64,000 nucleotides of DNA from Betaproteobacteria bacterium (GTDB lineage Bacteria; Pseudomonadota; Gammaproteobacteria; Burkholderiales; Usitatibacteraceae), in assembly GCA_016709665.1 (NCBI GenBank), contig JADJMI010000001.1, positions 620,001 through 684,000 of the forward strand, in the 5' to 3' direction. Positions 44,967 to 54,378 of the stretch are shown here, in pieces. Within the stretch, counting starts at the first letter, position 1. Each line of letters begins with the position of its first letter. Below the pieces are notes generated by a model. It saw nothing but the letters and a program-made list of their open reading frames with translations, was not told where the DNA came from and searched no databases. The translations under genes were made by a program, and so were the position numbers.

Positions 44967-45671
44967 TCATACGGCGAGGCGCTCGCGCACGCCGTCCTTG
45001 TCCATGTCGGCGCCGGCCCCGCGCGCGACGATCTCGCCGCGCTCCAGGACGATGTACTGGTCGGCGAGCGAGCGGGCGAAATCGTAGTACTGCTCGCACA
45101 GCAGGATGGACATGTCGCCGCTTTCGGCGAGCGTGCGGATGGCGCGCTCGATGTCCTTGATGATCGACGGCTGGATGCCCTCGGTCGGCTCGTCCAGGAT
45201 GAGCAGGCGCGGGCGCATCGCGAGGGCGCGGCCGATGGCGAGCTGCTGCTGCTGGCCGCCGGAAAGGTCGCCGCCGCGGCGCTTCATCATCTGCCGGAGG
45301 ACGGGGAAGAGCTCGAACACCCGGTCCGGGACGCCCTCGCCGGAAGGCCGTGCGGCGAGCCCCATCTCCAGGTTCTCCGCGACGGTGAGGCGGCCGAAGA
45401 TCTCGCGCCCCTGCGGCACGAGGGAGAGCCCGGCCCGGGCCCGCTCCTCGGGCTTGGCCTTCGTGAGGTCGGCCCCGCCGAAGCGGATCGTGCCGGTTCG
45501 CGAGGGCACCAGGCCCATGAGCGTGCGAAGGAGCGTGGTCTTGCCCACGCCGTTCCTGCCCAGGAGCGTCGTCACCTTGCCGGCGGGCACCTCGAAGGAC
45601 AGCTCGCGCAGGATGTGGCTGCCGCCGTAGTACTGGTTCAGGCCCGAGACGACGAGCGCTTCAGCGGCCAA
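44967..45671 (-). CDS. urtE: Urea ABC transporter ATP-binding protein UrtE
   Basis: 234 aa. Branched-chain-type LivF/UrtE ATPase: LNQYYGGSHILRELSFEV, Walker A GRNGVGKT, LSGGQQQQLAIGRAL, Walker B LLILDEPTEGIQPSII, typical of UrtE rather than LivF. Starts inside the end of urtD (11-bp overlap) and precedes ureD by 7 bp, linking transport and hydrolysis in one operon. Confidence 0.96.
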   Translation of the reverse strand: MAAEALVVSGLNQYYGGSHILRELSFEVPAGKVTTLLGRNGVGKTTLLRTLMGLVPSRTGTIRFGGADLTKAKPEERARAGLSLVPQGREIFGRLTVAENLEMGLAARPSGEGVPDRVFELFPVLRQMMKRRGGDLSGGQQQQLAIGRALAMRPRLLILDEPTEGIQPSIIKDIERAIRTLAESGDMSILLCEQYYDFARSLADQYIVLERGEIVARGAGADMDKDGVRERLAV

Positions 45672-46545
45672 GGTACACCTCCACCACGCGCGGATCGGCC
45701 TGCACGGCGTCGAGCGTGCCTTCGGCGAGCACGCTGCCCTCGTGCAGCACCGTCACCTTCTTCGCGATCTTCGCGATGAACGCCATGTCGTGCTCGACGA
45801 CCACGAGGGAGTGGCGGCCGGCGAGCGTGAGGAAGAGCTCCGCCGTGCGCTCGGTCTCGTCGTCGCTCATGCCGGCGACCGGCTCGTCGAGCAGCAGCAG
45901 CTGCGGCTCCTGCATGAGCAGCATGCCGATCTCGAGCCACTGCTTCTGGCCGTGGGACAGCAGGCCCGCCGGGCGGCCGCCGCTCTCGGCGAGGCGGATC
46001 TCGCGCATCGTCTCGGCGATGCGGCCGTCCTCCTCGGACGAAAGCCGGGCGCGCAGCGTGCGCCGCACGCGCTTGTCGGCCTTCATGGCGAGCTCGAGGT
46101 TCTCGAACACGGTGTGCGACTCGAAGATCGTCGGCTTCTGGAACTTGCGCCCGATGCCGGCGTGGGCGATCTGCGCCTCGGTGCGCTGGGTGAGGTCGAT
46201 GGTCTGGCCGAAGAAGGCCTTGCCTTCGTCGGGACGCGTCTTGCCGGTGATGACGTCCATCATGGTCGTCTTGCCGGCGCCGTTGGGGCCGATCACGCAG
46301 CGCAGCTCGCCCGCGTCGATGGTGAGGTTGAGCTTGTTGAGGGCGCGGAAGCCGTCGAAGGACACCGTGATGTCCTCGAGGTAGAGCACCACGCCGTGCG
46401 AGAGGTCGAGCTCGCCGACCGGCACGCGCCTGCCGAAATTCGGCGCCGAGCCGTCGGCCGCCGCCTCGGCGGAGACGCCCGCCGGAGGCCACCACGGCCA
46501 CGGGCGGGGCGCGTCGGGATCGCGGCGCGGGGGCTCGGCGCTCAC
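45661..46545 (-). CDS. urtD: Urea ABC transporter ATP-binding protein UrtD
   Basis: 294 aa from GTG 46545, overlapping the urtC stop (GTGA). After a ~45-residue Pro/Ala-rich N-terminal extension: LDLSHGVVLYLEDITVSFDGFRALNKLNL, Walker A GPNGAGKTT, LSHGQKQWLEIGMLLMQ and Walker B LLLLDEPVAGMSDDE. The extension is longer than usual; a start nearer LDLSHGV is possible. Confidence 0.95.
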   Translation of the reverse strand: MSAEPPRRDPDAPRPWPWWPPAGVSAEAAADGSAPNFGRRVPVGELDLSHGVVLYLEDITVSFDGFRALNKLNLTIDAGELRCVIGPNGAGKTTMMDVITGKTRPDEGKAFFGQTIDLTQRTEAQIAHAGIGRKFQKPTIFESHTVFENLELAMKADKRVRRTLRARLSSEEDGRIAETMREIRLAESGGRPAGLLSHGQKQWLEIGMLLMQEPQLLLLDEPVAGMSDDETERTAELFLTLAGRHSLVVVEHDMAFIAKIAKKVTVLHEGSVLAEGTLDAVQADPRVVEVYLGR

Positions 46546-47622
46546 GGCTTCTTCCATTTCGCGAGGAGCCCCATCACGCCCTGCGGCAGGAACAGCGTGA
46601 CGAGCACGAAGATGAGGCCCAGGAAGTAGAGCCAGTACTCGGGAAAGGCCACGGTGAAGAAGCTCTTGAAGCCGTTCACGAGGCCCGCGCCCAGGATGGG
46701 GCCGACCAGCGTGCCCCGCCCGCCCACCGCCACCCAGATGGCGATCTCGATCGAGTTGGCGGGGGACATCTCGCCGGGGTTGATGATGCCCACCTGCGGC
46801 ACGTAGAGGGCGCCGGCGATGCCGCACAGCACCGCCGAGAGCGTCCACACGAAGAGCTTGTACCAGAGCGTGTCGTAGCCGCAGAACATCACGCGCGCCT
46901 CGGCGTCGCGGATCGCGGCGAGGACGCGGCCGAATCGCGAGGTGACGATCGCCCGCGCGAGGAGCAGCGTCGCGATGAGCACCGCCCCGGTGATCATGAA
47001 GAGGACGATGCGCGTCTCGGGCGTGGCGATGGGGAAGCCCAGGATGCGCTTGAAGTCCGTGAAGCCGTTGTTGCCGCCGAAGCCCGTCTCGTTGCGGAAG
47101 AAGAGCAGCATGGCGGCGTAGGTGAGCGCCTGCGTGATGATCGAGAAGTACACGCCCTTGATGCGCGAGCGGAAGGCGAACCAGCCGAAGACGAACGCGA
47201 GGAGCGCCCGGAACCGCGACGATGAGCACCGCCGCCCAGAGGAAGCTGTCCGTCCCCGTCCAGTGCCACGGCAGCGTCTTCCAGTCGAGGAAGACCATGA
47301 AGTCGGGCAGGTCCAGCTTGTAGACGCCCTCGCGGCCGATCTGGCGCATGAGGTACATGCCCATGCCGTAGCCGCCCAGCGCGAAGAAGAGGCCGTGCCC
47401 CAGCGAGAGGATGCCCGCGTAGCCCCAGACGAGGTCCATGGCGACGGCGACGATCATGTAGCACATGATCTTTCCCGTGAGGGTCACGCCGAAGGCCGAA
47501 ACGTGGAAGGCGCTGTCCGCCGGCACGAACCGGTTGGCGAGGGGCACGACGACGAAAACCACCGCCGCCGCGATCGCGAGCGCGAGCCAGCCCTTCGGTC
47601 CGTAAAGGCGCGAAAGGAGCAT
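46542..47622 (-). CDS. urtC: Urea ABC transporter permease UrtC (single-base frameshift)
   Basis: About 360 aa once corrected. N-terminal half: KGWLALAIAAAVVFVVVPLANRF, MDLVWGYAGILSLGHGLFFALGGYGMGMYLM. C-terminal half in another frame: LLAFVFGWFAFRSRIKG then YFSIITQALTYAAMLLFFRNETG to the stop at 46542. The break is at the CCC/GGG near 47207-47209; length 3n+1 indicates one extra base. ATG 47622 shares a base with the urtB stop. LivM-like membrane subunit. Confidence 0.9.
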
Positions 47623-49220
47623 CAGTCGATCACCCGGCCCTTGAGGGCGAAGAGGCCCTGCGGGCGCTTCTGGATGAACAGGATGATCACCACCAGGATC
47701 GCGATCTTCGCGAGCACCGCGCCCGCCCACGATTCCAGCACCTTGTTGAGGATGCCCAGGCCGAGCGCCGCGTACACGGTGCCGGCGAGCTGGCCCACCC
47801 CGCCCAGCACCACCACCATGAACGAGTCGACGATGTAGCTCTGGCCGAGATCCGGGCCGACGTTGCCGATCTGCGAGAGCGCGCAGCCCGCCAGGCCGGC
47901 GATGCCCGAGCCCAGCCCGAAGGCCCAGGTGTCGATGCGCGCGGTGCGCACGCCCACGCAGGCGGCCATCGCGCGGTTCTGCGTGACGGCTCGCACGAAG
48001 AGGCCCAGCCGGGTGCGGGTGAGCAGGACCGCCATGCCCGCGAGCACGGCGATCGCGAAGCCGATGATCACGATGCGGCTCCAGGGCAGCACGATGCCGG
48101 CGAGTATCTCGACGCCGCCGGACATGAAGGCCGGGTTCTCCACCTGCACGTTCTGGGCGCCGAAGAGCGTGCGCACGGCCTGGATGAGGATGAGCGACAG
48201 GCCCCAGGTGGCGAGGAGCGTCTCGAGGGGCCGGCCGTAGAGCCAGCGGATCACGGTGCGCTCGAGCGCCATGCCCACGAGCGCCGAGGCGGCGAAGGCC
48301 GCGGGCAGCGCCGCCGCGAGGTACCAGTCGAAGGCGCCCGGCAGGTGGGCGCGGAAGAGGTTCTGCACGACGTAGGTCGTGTAGGCGCCGATCATGATGA
48401 GCTCGCCGTGCGCCATGTTGATGACGCCCATGAGGCCGTAGGTGATGGCGAGGCCGAGGGCGGCGAGGAGCAGGATCGACCCCAGGCTCACGCCGGAGAA
48501 CGCGAGGCCCGCTCGCTGGCTCCAGGCGAGCCGCCCCTCCACCGACGCGAGGCTCGATTGCGCGGCGACGCGCACGTCCTCGTCCTTCTCGAGGAAGGCG
48601 CCGTCCTTGCCCTTCTCCACGAGGGGCGAGAGCAGCATGCGCGTGTTCGGATTGGCGGAGGCGGCCAGCGTTCGGATGGCCGCGAGGCGCTGGGCCTTGT
48701 CCGCGCTCTTCAATTCGAGGCCCGCCACCGTGAGCTCGAGCATCGGCTTGATCGTCCCGTCGGTTTCGTTGCCGACGGCCTTCTTCAGCAGGGGCAGCAT
48801 CGCCTCGTTGGCGCCGCCCGCGAGTTCCTTCGCCGCCGCCAGCCGCGCATCGCGATCGGGGGACAGCAGTTTCAGCGCGGCGAGCGCGGATTCGATCTCG
48901 CGACGCAGGCGGTTGTTGGCGACGACGTCGTCCCGGGGCGAGGGAACCGGGGAAACCTTCTCGCCCGTCACCGCATCGAGCCCCTCCTCGCCTTTCACCA
49001 GCAGCACGCGGCCGCCGGCCACGCTCATCTCGCCGTCGGCGAGGGCCTGCAGCACGGGCACGGCGCGCGGATCGCCGCCGGCGATGAGCTGCGCGATGGC
49101 CGCCACCTTCTCGTCGCCGTCGCCCGTCGCGAGCCTCGTCACGACGGCGGCATCGAGCGCCGCCCGCGCGGGGAAGGCCACCGCGACTGCGAGGCCAAGC
49201 GAAACCCACCAGCGCGACAT
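47622..49220 (-). CDS. urtB: Urea ABC transporter permease UrtB
   Basis: 532 aa, typical for UrtB. Signal-like start MSRWWVSLGLAVAVAFPARA, then a ~210-residue periplasmic/helical N-terminal domain (HEAT-like repeats such as KIAALQALADGE), then LivH-type permease domain with ITYGLMGVINMAHGELIMIGAYTTYVVQ and a final segment ending LFALKGRVID. Intact frame; second gene of the operon. Confidence 0.95.
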   Translation of the reverse strand: MSRWWVSLGLAVAVAFPARAALDAAVVTRLATGDGDEKVAAIAQLIAGGDPRAVPVLQALADGEMSVAGGRVLLVKGEEGLDAVTGEKVSPVPSPRDDVVANNRLRREIESALAALKLLSPDRDARLAAAKELAGGANEAMLPLLKKAVGNETDGTIKPMLELTVAGLELKSADKAQRLAAIRTLAASANPNTRMLLSPLVEKGKDGAFLEKDEDVRVAAQSSLASVEGRLAWSQRAGLAFSGVSLGSILLLAALGLAITYGLMGVINMAHGELIMIGAYTTYVVQNLFRAHLPGAFDWYLAAALPAAFAASALVGMALERTVIRWLYGRPLETLLATWGLSLILIQAVRTLFGAQNVQVENPAFMSGGVEILAGIVLPWSRIVIIGFAIAVLAGMAVLLTRTRLGLFVRAVTQNRAMAACVGVRTARIDTWAFGLGSGIAGLAGCALSQIGNVGPDLGQSYIVDSFMVVVLGGVGQLAGTVYAALGLGILNKVLESWAGAVLAKIAILVVIILFIQKRPQGLFALKGRVID

Positions 49221-49254
49221 GGTATGGACCTTCTTCCGGGGGGAGACGGGTGGA

Positions 49255-49277
49255 CGGCGGGGCCCGGGGCCCCGCCG
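49255..49277. terminator. Strong GC stem-loop between urtA and urtB
   Basis: Palindrome CGGCGGGGCC / GGCCCCGCCG with a three-base loop (about 10 bp stem), 22 bp after the urtA stop on the minus strand. No U-run follows, so it more likely stabilises the urtA message or attenuates than fully terminates. Confidence 0.55.
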
Positions 49278-49299
49278 CCCTCCGCGCTTCGGGCTGCTG

Positions 49300-50599
49300 C
49301 TACTTCTTGGGCGCGGCGGCCTTCTTCGCCATCTCCGGCTCGTCCTTCTTCTTGTCGTTGCCGGGGATGTACGGGCTCCAGGGCTTCGCCTTCACCGGGC
49401 CGGGCGTCTTCCACACGACGTTGAACTGGCCGTCCGCCTTCACCTCGCCGATGAACACCGGCTTGTGCAGGTGGTGGTTCTTCTCGTCCATCTTGGCCGT
49501 GAAGCCCGAGGGCGCCTTGAAGGTCTGGCCCGCCATGGCGGCGATGACCTTGTCCGTGTCGAAGCTCTTGGCCTTCTCGACCGCCTGCTTCCACATGTAG
49601 ACGCCGATGTAGGTGGCTTCCATCGGGTCGTTGGTGAGCGGCTTGTCCTTGTGGCCGGCGAGGTTCTTCGCCTTGGCGTAGGCGGCCCACTTCTTGGTGA
49701 ACTCGTCGTTCGACGGGTTCTTGAGCGACATGAAGTAGTTCCAGGCCGCGAGGTGGCCGACGAGGGGCTTGGTGTCGACGCCGCGCAGCTCTTCCTCGCC
49801 CACGGAGAACGCGACGACCGGCACGTCCGTCGCCTTCAGGCCCTGGTTGCCCAGTTCCTTGTAGAAGGGCACGTTCGAGTCGCCGTTGATCGTGGAGACC
49901 ACCGCCGTCTTCTTGCCCTCGGAGGCGAACTTCTTGATCTTGGCGATGATGGTCTGGTAGTCCGAATGGCCGAAGGGGGTGTACTCCTCCATGATGTCGG
50001 CTTCCGCGACGCCCTTGCTCTTCAGGAAGGCGCGCAGGATCTTGTTGGTGGTGCGCGGGTACACGTAGTCGGTGCCCAGCAGGACGAAGCGCTTCGCGCC
50101 GCCGCCGTCCTTGCTCATCAGGTATTCCACCGCCGGGATCGCCTGCTGGTTGGGCGCGGCGCCGGTGTAGAAGACGTTCTTCGAGAGTTCCTCGCCCTCG
50201 TACTGCACCGGGTAGAAGAGCAGGCCGTTCAGTTCCTCGAAGACCGGCAGCACGGACTTGCGCGAGACGCTCGTCCAGCAGCCGAACACCACGGCGACCT
50301 TGTCCTGGGTGATGAGCTGGCGGGCCTTCTCGGCGAAGAGCGGCCAGTTGGAGGCCGGGTCGACGACCGAGGCCTCGATCTTGGCGCCCATGACCGCCGC
50401 CCTTGGCGTTGATCTCCTCGATCGCCATCAGGGCCACGTCCTTGAGGACGGTCTCGCTGATGGCCATCGTGCCGGAGAGCGAGTGCAGGACGCCGACCTT
50501 GACGGTCTTCGCCTGCGCGTGGAGGTCGAGCGAGCCGAGGCCGGACACCGCGAGGGCGGTGGCGAGCGTGATCGCCTTGATGACGGAACGTCGCTTCAT
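49300..50599 (-). CDS. urtA: Urea ABC transporter substrate-binding protein UrtA (single-base frameshift)
   Basis: About 433 aa once corrected. ATG 50599 with signal sequence MKRRSVIKAITLATALAVSG and mature start KTVKVGVLHSLSGTMAISE. The frame changes near 50393-50402 (INAKGG to VMGAKIEASVVDPASNWPLFAEK) and continues to 49300 with FGCWTSVSRKSVLPVFEELNGLLFYPVQYEG and YIGVYMWKQAVEKAKS. Length 3n+1 indicates one extra base in GGCGGCGG. Periplasmic urea/amide-binding protein of the UrtABCDE system; the gene nearest the promoter. Confidence 0.92.
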
Positions 50600-50685
50600 G
50601 GTCTTCCTTCCCGAAGATGGAGTGGTGGCGGTTGCGGGTTCGAGGGGTCGGGCGGATACGTCTTTCCGCTTCGAGGACGCATAGC

Positions 50686-50700
50686 GCAACGTCCGTGCCA
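50686..50700 (-). promoter_or_regulatory. Sigma-54 promoter for urtA-ure
   Basis: Minus strand TGGCACGGACGTTGC, a match to TGGCAC-N5-TTGC with the GG (-24) and GC (-12) ten bases apart. It lies 87 bp upstream of the urtA ATG in the 276-bp gap to the PBP7 gene. Confidence 0.82.
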
Positions 50701-50786
50701 AGCCGCGGCACACCGTGCAGGCAATTGATCGGGAAAGGAAAAGCCGGGCGACATCGGCCGGTGACCCACCGGGAACCCGCGAGCGT

Positions 50787-50801
50787 GCACCGTTTACGTG
50801 C
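50787..50801. promoter_or_regulatory. NtrC-like enhancer site, proximal
   Basis: GCACC-GTTTA-CGTGC, nine of ten arm bases matching the NtrC consensus GCACC-N5-GGTGC. Centre is about 120 bp upstream of the expected sigma-54 start site. Confidence 0.65.
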
Positions 50802-50816
50802 GTACGGGCATCACGC

Positions 50817-50831
50817 GCACCAAGCTGGTGT
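50817..50831. promoter_or_regulatory. NtrC-like enhancer site, distal
   Basis: GCACC-AAGCT-GGTGT, nine of ten arm bases matching GCACC-N5-GGTGC. Its centre is 30 bp (three helical turns) from the other site, the spacing seen for the paired NtrC sites of glnA promoters. Confidence 0.68.
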
Positions 50832-50875
50832 GCGGCGGTTTCGGAGTGGGGGTGCCGCGCCCGGAACGGGCGCGA

Positions 50876-51787
50876 TCAGCCGGCGCGGAAGTTGCCGGCG
50901 ATGAGGCTCGGGTTCTTCTCGAGCCACTTCTTGATGCGGTTGGCGTCGCCGATTCGCGTGAGGCGGCCCCAGGAATCGAGGAGCACGATCACGATGGGCG
51001 TGCCGGAGATGATCGCCTGCATGACGAGGCACTTGCCCGACTCGCTGATGTAGCCGGTCTTCGAAAGACCGATGTCCCAGTTGCCGGCGCGCACCAGGGC
51101 GTTGGTGTTCACGTAGGCGACCTTGCGGCCGGTGTCCGGCAGCGTCACGTCGAGCGCGGGCGTGGTGGAATATTCGCGGATCTCCGCGTACCGCGTGGCC
51201 TCGCTCACGAGGCGGCCGAGGTCCGCGGGGCTCGACACGTTGCCCGGCGCGAGCCCGCTCGAATCGACGAAGGTGGTGGCGGAAAGGCCCAGCAGCTTCG
51301 CCTTGGTGTTCATCGCATCGACGAACGCGGCGATGCCGCCCGGATAGGAGCGGCCCAGCGCCGCGGCGGCGCGGTTGTCCGAGGCGACGAGCGCGATGCG
51401 GATGAGGTCGTCACGGCGGAAATGGGCGCCGACCGGCAGGCGCGACTTGGTGCCCTTGAGCGTATCGAGGTCCTCGGTCGAGATCTGCACGGCCTCGTCG
51501 AGGGGCAGCTTCGCGTCGAGCACCACCATGGCCGTCATCAGCTTGGTGATGGAGGCGATGGGGTGGACCTGGTCGGCGTTCTTCGCGAAGAGGGTCTGGC
51601 CCGTCTTCGCGTCGAGCACGAGGGCGGCCGTGGACTGGAGGTTCGGATCGCCGTCCTTGTTGAAATCGGAAATCGCGGGGGCGCGCGTCGACGCCTTCGT
51701 GGCGCGGGCCTTGGGCGCGGACTTGTCGGCCGCTACGGCGGCGGCGGACAGCGCGGCAAGGGCGAGACAGGCGACGAGTCGCTTCAT
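50876..51787 (-). CDS. pbpG: D-alanyl-D-alanine endopeptidase, PBP7/DacF type
   Basis: 303 aa with signal peptide MKRLVACLALAALSAAAVAA. Catalytic motifs of SxxK-type low-mass PBPs: SITK (Ser79, Lys82), SDN (136-138) and KTG (in GLSKTGYI). The DD-endopeptidase family trims peptidoglycan crosslinks. Start ATG at 51787 with a good sigma-70-like promoter upstream. The stop is 276 bp from the urtA start. Confidence 0.93.
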   Translation of the reverse strand: MKRLVACLALAALSAAAVAADKSAPKARATKASTRAPAISDFNKDGDPNLQSTAALVLDAKTGQTLFAKNADQVHPIASITKLMTAMVVLDAKLPLDEAVQISTEDLDTLKGTKSRLPVGAHFRRDDLIRIALVASDNRAAAALGRSYPGGIAAFVDAMNTKAKLLGLSATTFVDSSGLAPGNVSSPADLGRLVSEATRYAEIREYSTTPALDVTLPDTGRKVAYVNTNALVRAGNWDIGLSKTGYISESGKCLVMQAIISGTPIVIVLLDSWGRLTRIGDANRIKKWLEKNPSLIAGNFRAG

Positions 51788-51814
51788 GGAGCATCCGATT
51801 CCGGGGGATGTGAA

Positions 51815-51844
51815 ACCATAGCAAACAAGACCCTTCCGTGACAA
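51815..51844 (-). promoter_or_regulatory. Sigma-70-like promoter for the PBP7 gene
   Basis: Minus strand TTGTCA (51844-51839), an 18-bp spacer and TATGGT (51820-51815), 28 bp before the ATG, in the most AT-rich stretch of the neighbourhood. Confidence 0.6.
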
Positions 51845-51886
51845 GATAAGTTCGTTCTCAAGTATTTTCGGCAACCCACTGATTAA

Positions 51887-53184
51887 ATGAAACATTCAGG
51901 CCCGAAGCCCCTCACCCCGACACGCTGGCCGTTCACGCCGGCCAATCGCCCGATCCGGCGACCGGCGCCCGGGCCGTTCCCATCTACCAGAGCGCCAGTT
52001 TCGTGCTGCCCGACACCGACACGGCGGCGGCGCTCTTCGACATGGAAATCCCGGGGCACGTCTATTCCCGGTTGTCGAACCCGACCGTGGCGGTGTTCGA
52101 GGAGCGCATGGCGGCGCTGGAGGGCGGGGTAGCGGCCCTGGCGACGGCGAGCGGGCAGGCGGCCCTCGTCCTCGCCGTCCTCACGCTCATGGGGAAGGGG
52201 GGCCACGTGGTCGCCTCCGCGAGCCTCTACGGCGGCTCGCACAACCTCCTGGCCTATACCCTGCCGCGACTGGGGATCGAAACGACCTTCGTCCCCGCGC
52301 GCGATCTCGATGCCTGGCGGGAGGCCATCCGCCCGGAAACCCGTCTCCTGTTCGGCGAGACCGTGGGCAACCCGTCGGTGGACGTGCTCGACGTACCCTC
52401 GGTGGGAGGCATCGCCCGCGAGCACGGCATCGCCTTCCTCGTCGATGCGACGGTGACGACGCCGTATCTCGGCCGCTCGCTCGACATGGGCGCGCACCTC
52501 GTCATGCACTCGGCCACCAAGTTCCTCTCGGGCCACGGGACCGTCATCGGCGGCGTGCTCGTGGACGGCGGTCGTTTCGACTGGGAAGCCTCGGGCAAGT
52601 ACCCGACGCTCACCGATCCGTACGAGGGCTTCCACGGGATGGTGTTCACCGAGGAATCGCCGGTCAACGCGTTCGCGCTGCGCGCGCGCCGCGAGGGGCT
52701 GCGCGACCTCGGCGCCTGCCTCGCGCCCATGAGCGCGTTCCAGATCCTGCAGGGGATCGAGACGCTCCCGCTGCGCATGCCGCGGCACGTCGCCGCCACG
52801 CGGACCGTGGCCGCCTTTCTCGCGGAACACCCGGCCGTGGCGCGCGTGCACCATCCCGACCTGCCGTCGCACCCGGATCACGACCTGGCGAAGCGGCTCT
52901 ACCCGGCGGGCGCGAGCGCGATCCTGTCCTTCGAGATCGCCGGCGGGCGCGAGGCGGGGCGCAAGTTCATCGAGAGCCTGTCGCTCTTCTCGCACCTGGC
53001 CAACATCGGCGACGCGAAGTCCCTCGTGATCCACCCGGCCACGACGACGCACTTCCGCATGGACGAGCGAGCGCTCGCGAAGGCGGGCATCGGCCCGGGC
53101 ACGGTGCGCCTGTCGATCGGCCTGGAGCACCCGGACGACCTGCTCGAGGACCTCTCCCGCGCGCTGCGCGCGTCGCAGAAATGA
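51887..53184 (+). CDS. O-acetylhomoserine sulfhydrylase-like Cys/Met metabolism PLP enzyme (single-base frameshift)
   Basis: About 432 aa once corrected. The ATG at 51887 opens MKHSGP, and the family continuation EAPHPDTLAVHAGQ with TGARAVPIYQSASFVLPDTD lies in a different frame from ~51903; length 3n+2 indicates one missing base in GGCCCG. Downstream: YSRLSNPTVAVFEERMAALEGG, PLP-site HSATKFLSGHGTVIGG (catalytic Lys), and SLVIHPATTTHF near the C-terminus, all typical of MetY/OAH sulfhydrylases. Coupled (ATGA) to the hydrolase gene that follows. It converts O-acetylhomoserine and sulfide to homocysteine in known members. Confidence 0.88.
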
Positions 53185-53981
53185 GAGTGATCGCGCAGGG
53201 TTACCCGGCCTGGGCCTTCACCGGCGGCGTTCCCTACGATGCGACGCTGCCGGCCGTCCTGCTCCTGCACGGCGCGGCGATGGACCACAGCGCCTGGCAG
53301 TGGCAAAGCCGCTACCTCGCGCACCACGGCTTCGCGGTCGTCGCGCCGGACCTGCCCGGCCACGGCCGCAGCCCCGGCCCCGCGCGCACGTGCGTGGAAG
53401 CGCTGGCCGACTGGGCGGCCGACCTGCTGGCCGCGCTCGGTCGCGAGCGCGCGTTCGTCGCGGGCCACAGCCTGGGCTCGCTCGTCGCGCTGGAACTCGC
53501 GCTGCGGCACCCCGGGCGCGTGGCGGGGCTCGTGCTCGCGGGCACGGGCGTGCCGATGCCCGTGGGCGAAGCCTTCCTCGCCGCGGCGAAGGACGATTCG
53601 CCGGCGGCGCACGCCATGCAGTCGATCTGGGGGCATGCGCGCACCTCGGCGCTCGCATCGAGCGCGGTGCCGGGCGCGAGCCTGCTGAACGCGAGCCGCC
53701 GGCTGATCGAGCGCGCGGCGCCGGGCGTGCAGCACGCGGGGCTCGCGGCCTGCCATGCGTACGCGCCCGATCCGGGGCGCATCGAATCGCTCTCGACGCC
53801 GGTGACGGTGATCGCGGGCCGTTACGACCAGATGACGCCGCCGCGCGCGGGCGAGGCGCTGGCGAAGCGCCTCCCCGGAGCGCGCCTCGTCCTCGTGGAG
53901 GCGGGGCACGCGATGCTGTCCGAGGCCCCTCGCGAGGTCCTCGGCGCGATGCGCGCCGCGTTCGCGGCCGCGGCGCCCTAG
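53181..53981 (+). CDS. Alpha/beta hydrolase
   Basis: 266 aa. Oxyanion-hole loop LLHGAAMDHSAW, nucleophile elbow AGHSLGS (Ser in GHSLG), acid Asp in VTVIAGRYDQMTP, and His in EAGHAMLSEAP. Typical esterase/lyase-like alpha/beta fold of unknown substrate. It is translationally coupled to the MetY-like gene; a homoserine acetyltransferase-type role is possible in principle but the sequence looks like a general hydrolase. Confidence 0.88.
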   Translation: MRVIAQGYPAWAFTGGVPYDATLPAVLLLHGAAMDHSAWQWQSRYLAHHGFAVVAPDLPGHGRSPGPARTCVEALADWAADLLAALGRERAFVAGHSLGSLVALELALRHPGRVAGLVLAGTGVPMPVGEAFLAAAKDDSPAAHAMQSIWGHARTSALASSAVPGASLLNASRRLIERAAPGVQHAGLAACHAYAPDPGRIESLSTPVTVIAGRYDQMTPPRAGEALAKRLPGARLVLVEAGHAMLSEAPREVLGAMRAAFAAAAP

Positions 53982-53985
53982 CGGA

Positions 53986-54378
53986 TCAGAAGATCGCCGG
54001 CCGGCAGGCGAAGACCGCGCTGAGCGGCCCCGTGCCGTTCACGCCGTCCACCGTGGACACGAGCTTCGCCGTGCCGCTGCACAGGCCGCGCGACTTCATC
54101 TCCTGCTCCGCCGCCTGCTCGAAGAACTGCATGAACGCGTGATACGGGTCGCTGCGATCGCCGGGCGACTCGAGCGATGCGCGCTCGCGCAGGGCCTTCG
54201 AGCGCAATGCGTCGAACTCCACGCGATAGAGGTTCGGCTCCGGCGGGTCCTGGAAGGAAAGGCGGTCGACCTTCTTCACACGCGCCTCGCCCGGCAGCGG
54301 CGCGGGCGGCGGCACCGAGGGCAGCGCGCAGGCGCCCGCGAGGAGGGCGACGAGTACGGCGGCGGCGATTCGTTTCAT
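53986..54378 (-). CDS. Small outer-membrane-type lipoprotein of unknown function
   Basis: 130 aa. Signal peptide with lipobox LLAGAC (Cys ~17) followed by a Pro-rich segment, then FQDPPEPNLYRVEFDALRSKALRERASLE and a C-terminal pair of Cys (GLCSG and FACRP). Family not recognised. It overlaps the exporter gene (ATGA), so the two are coexpressed. Confidence 0.75.
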   Translation of the reverse strand: MKRIAAAVLVALLAGACALPSVPPPAPLPGEARVKKVDRLSFQDPPEPNLYRVEFDALRSKALRERASLESPGDRSDPYHAFMQFFEQAAEQEMKSRGLCSGTAKLVSTVDGVNGTGPLSAVFACRPAIF

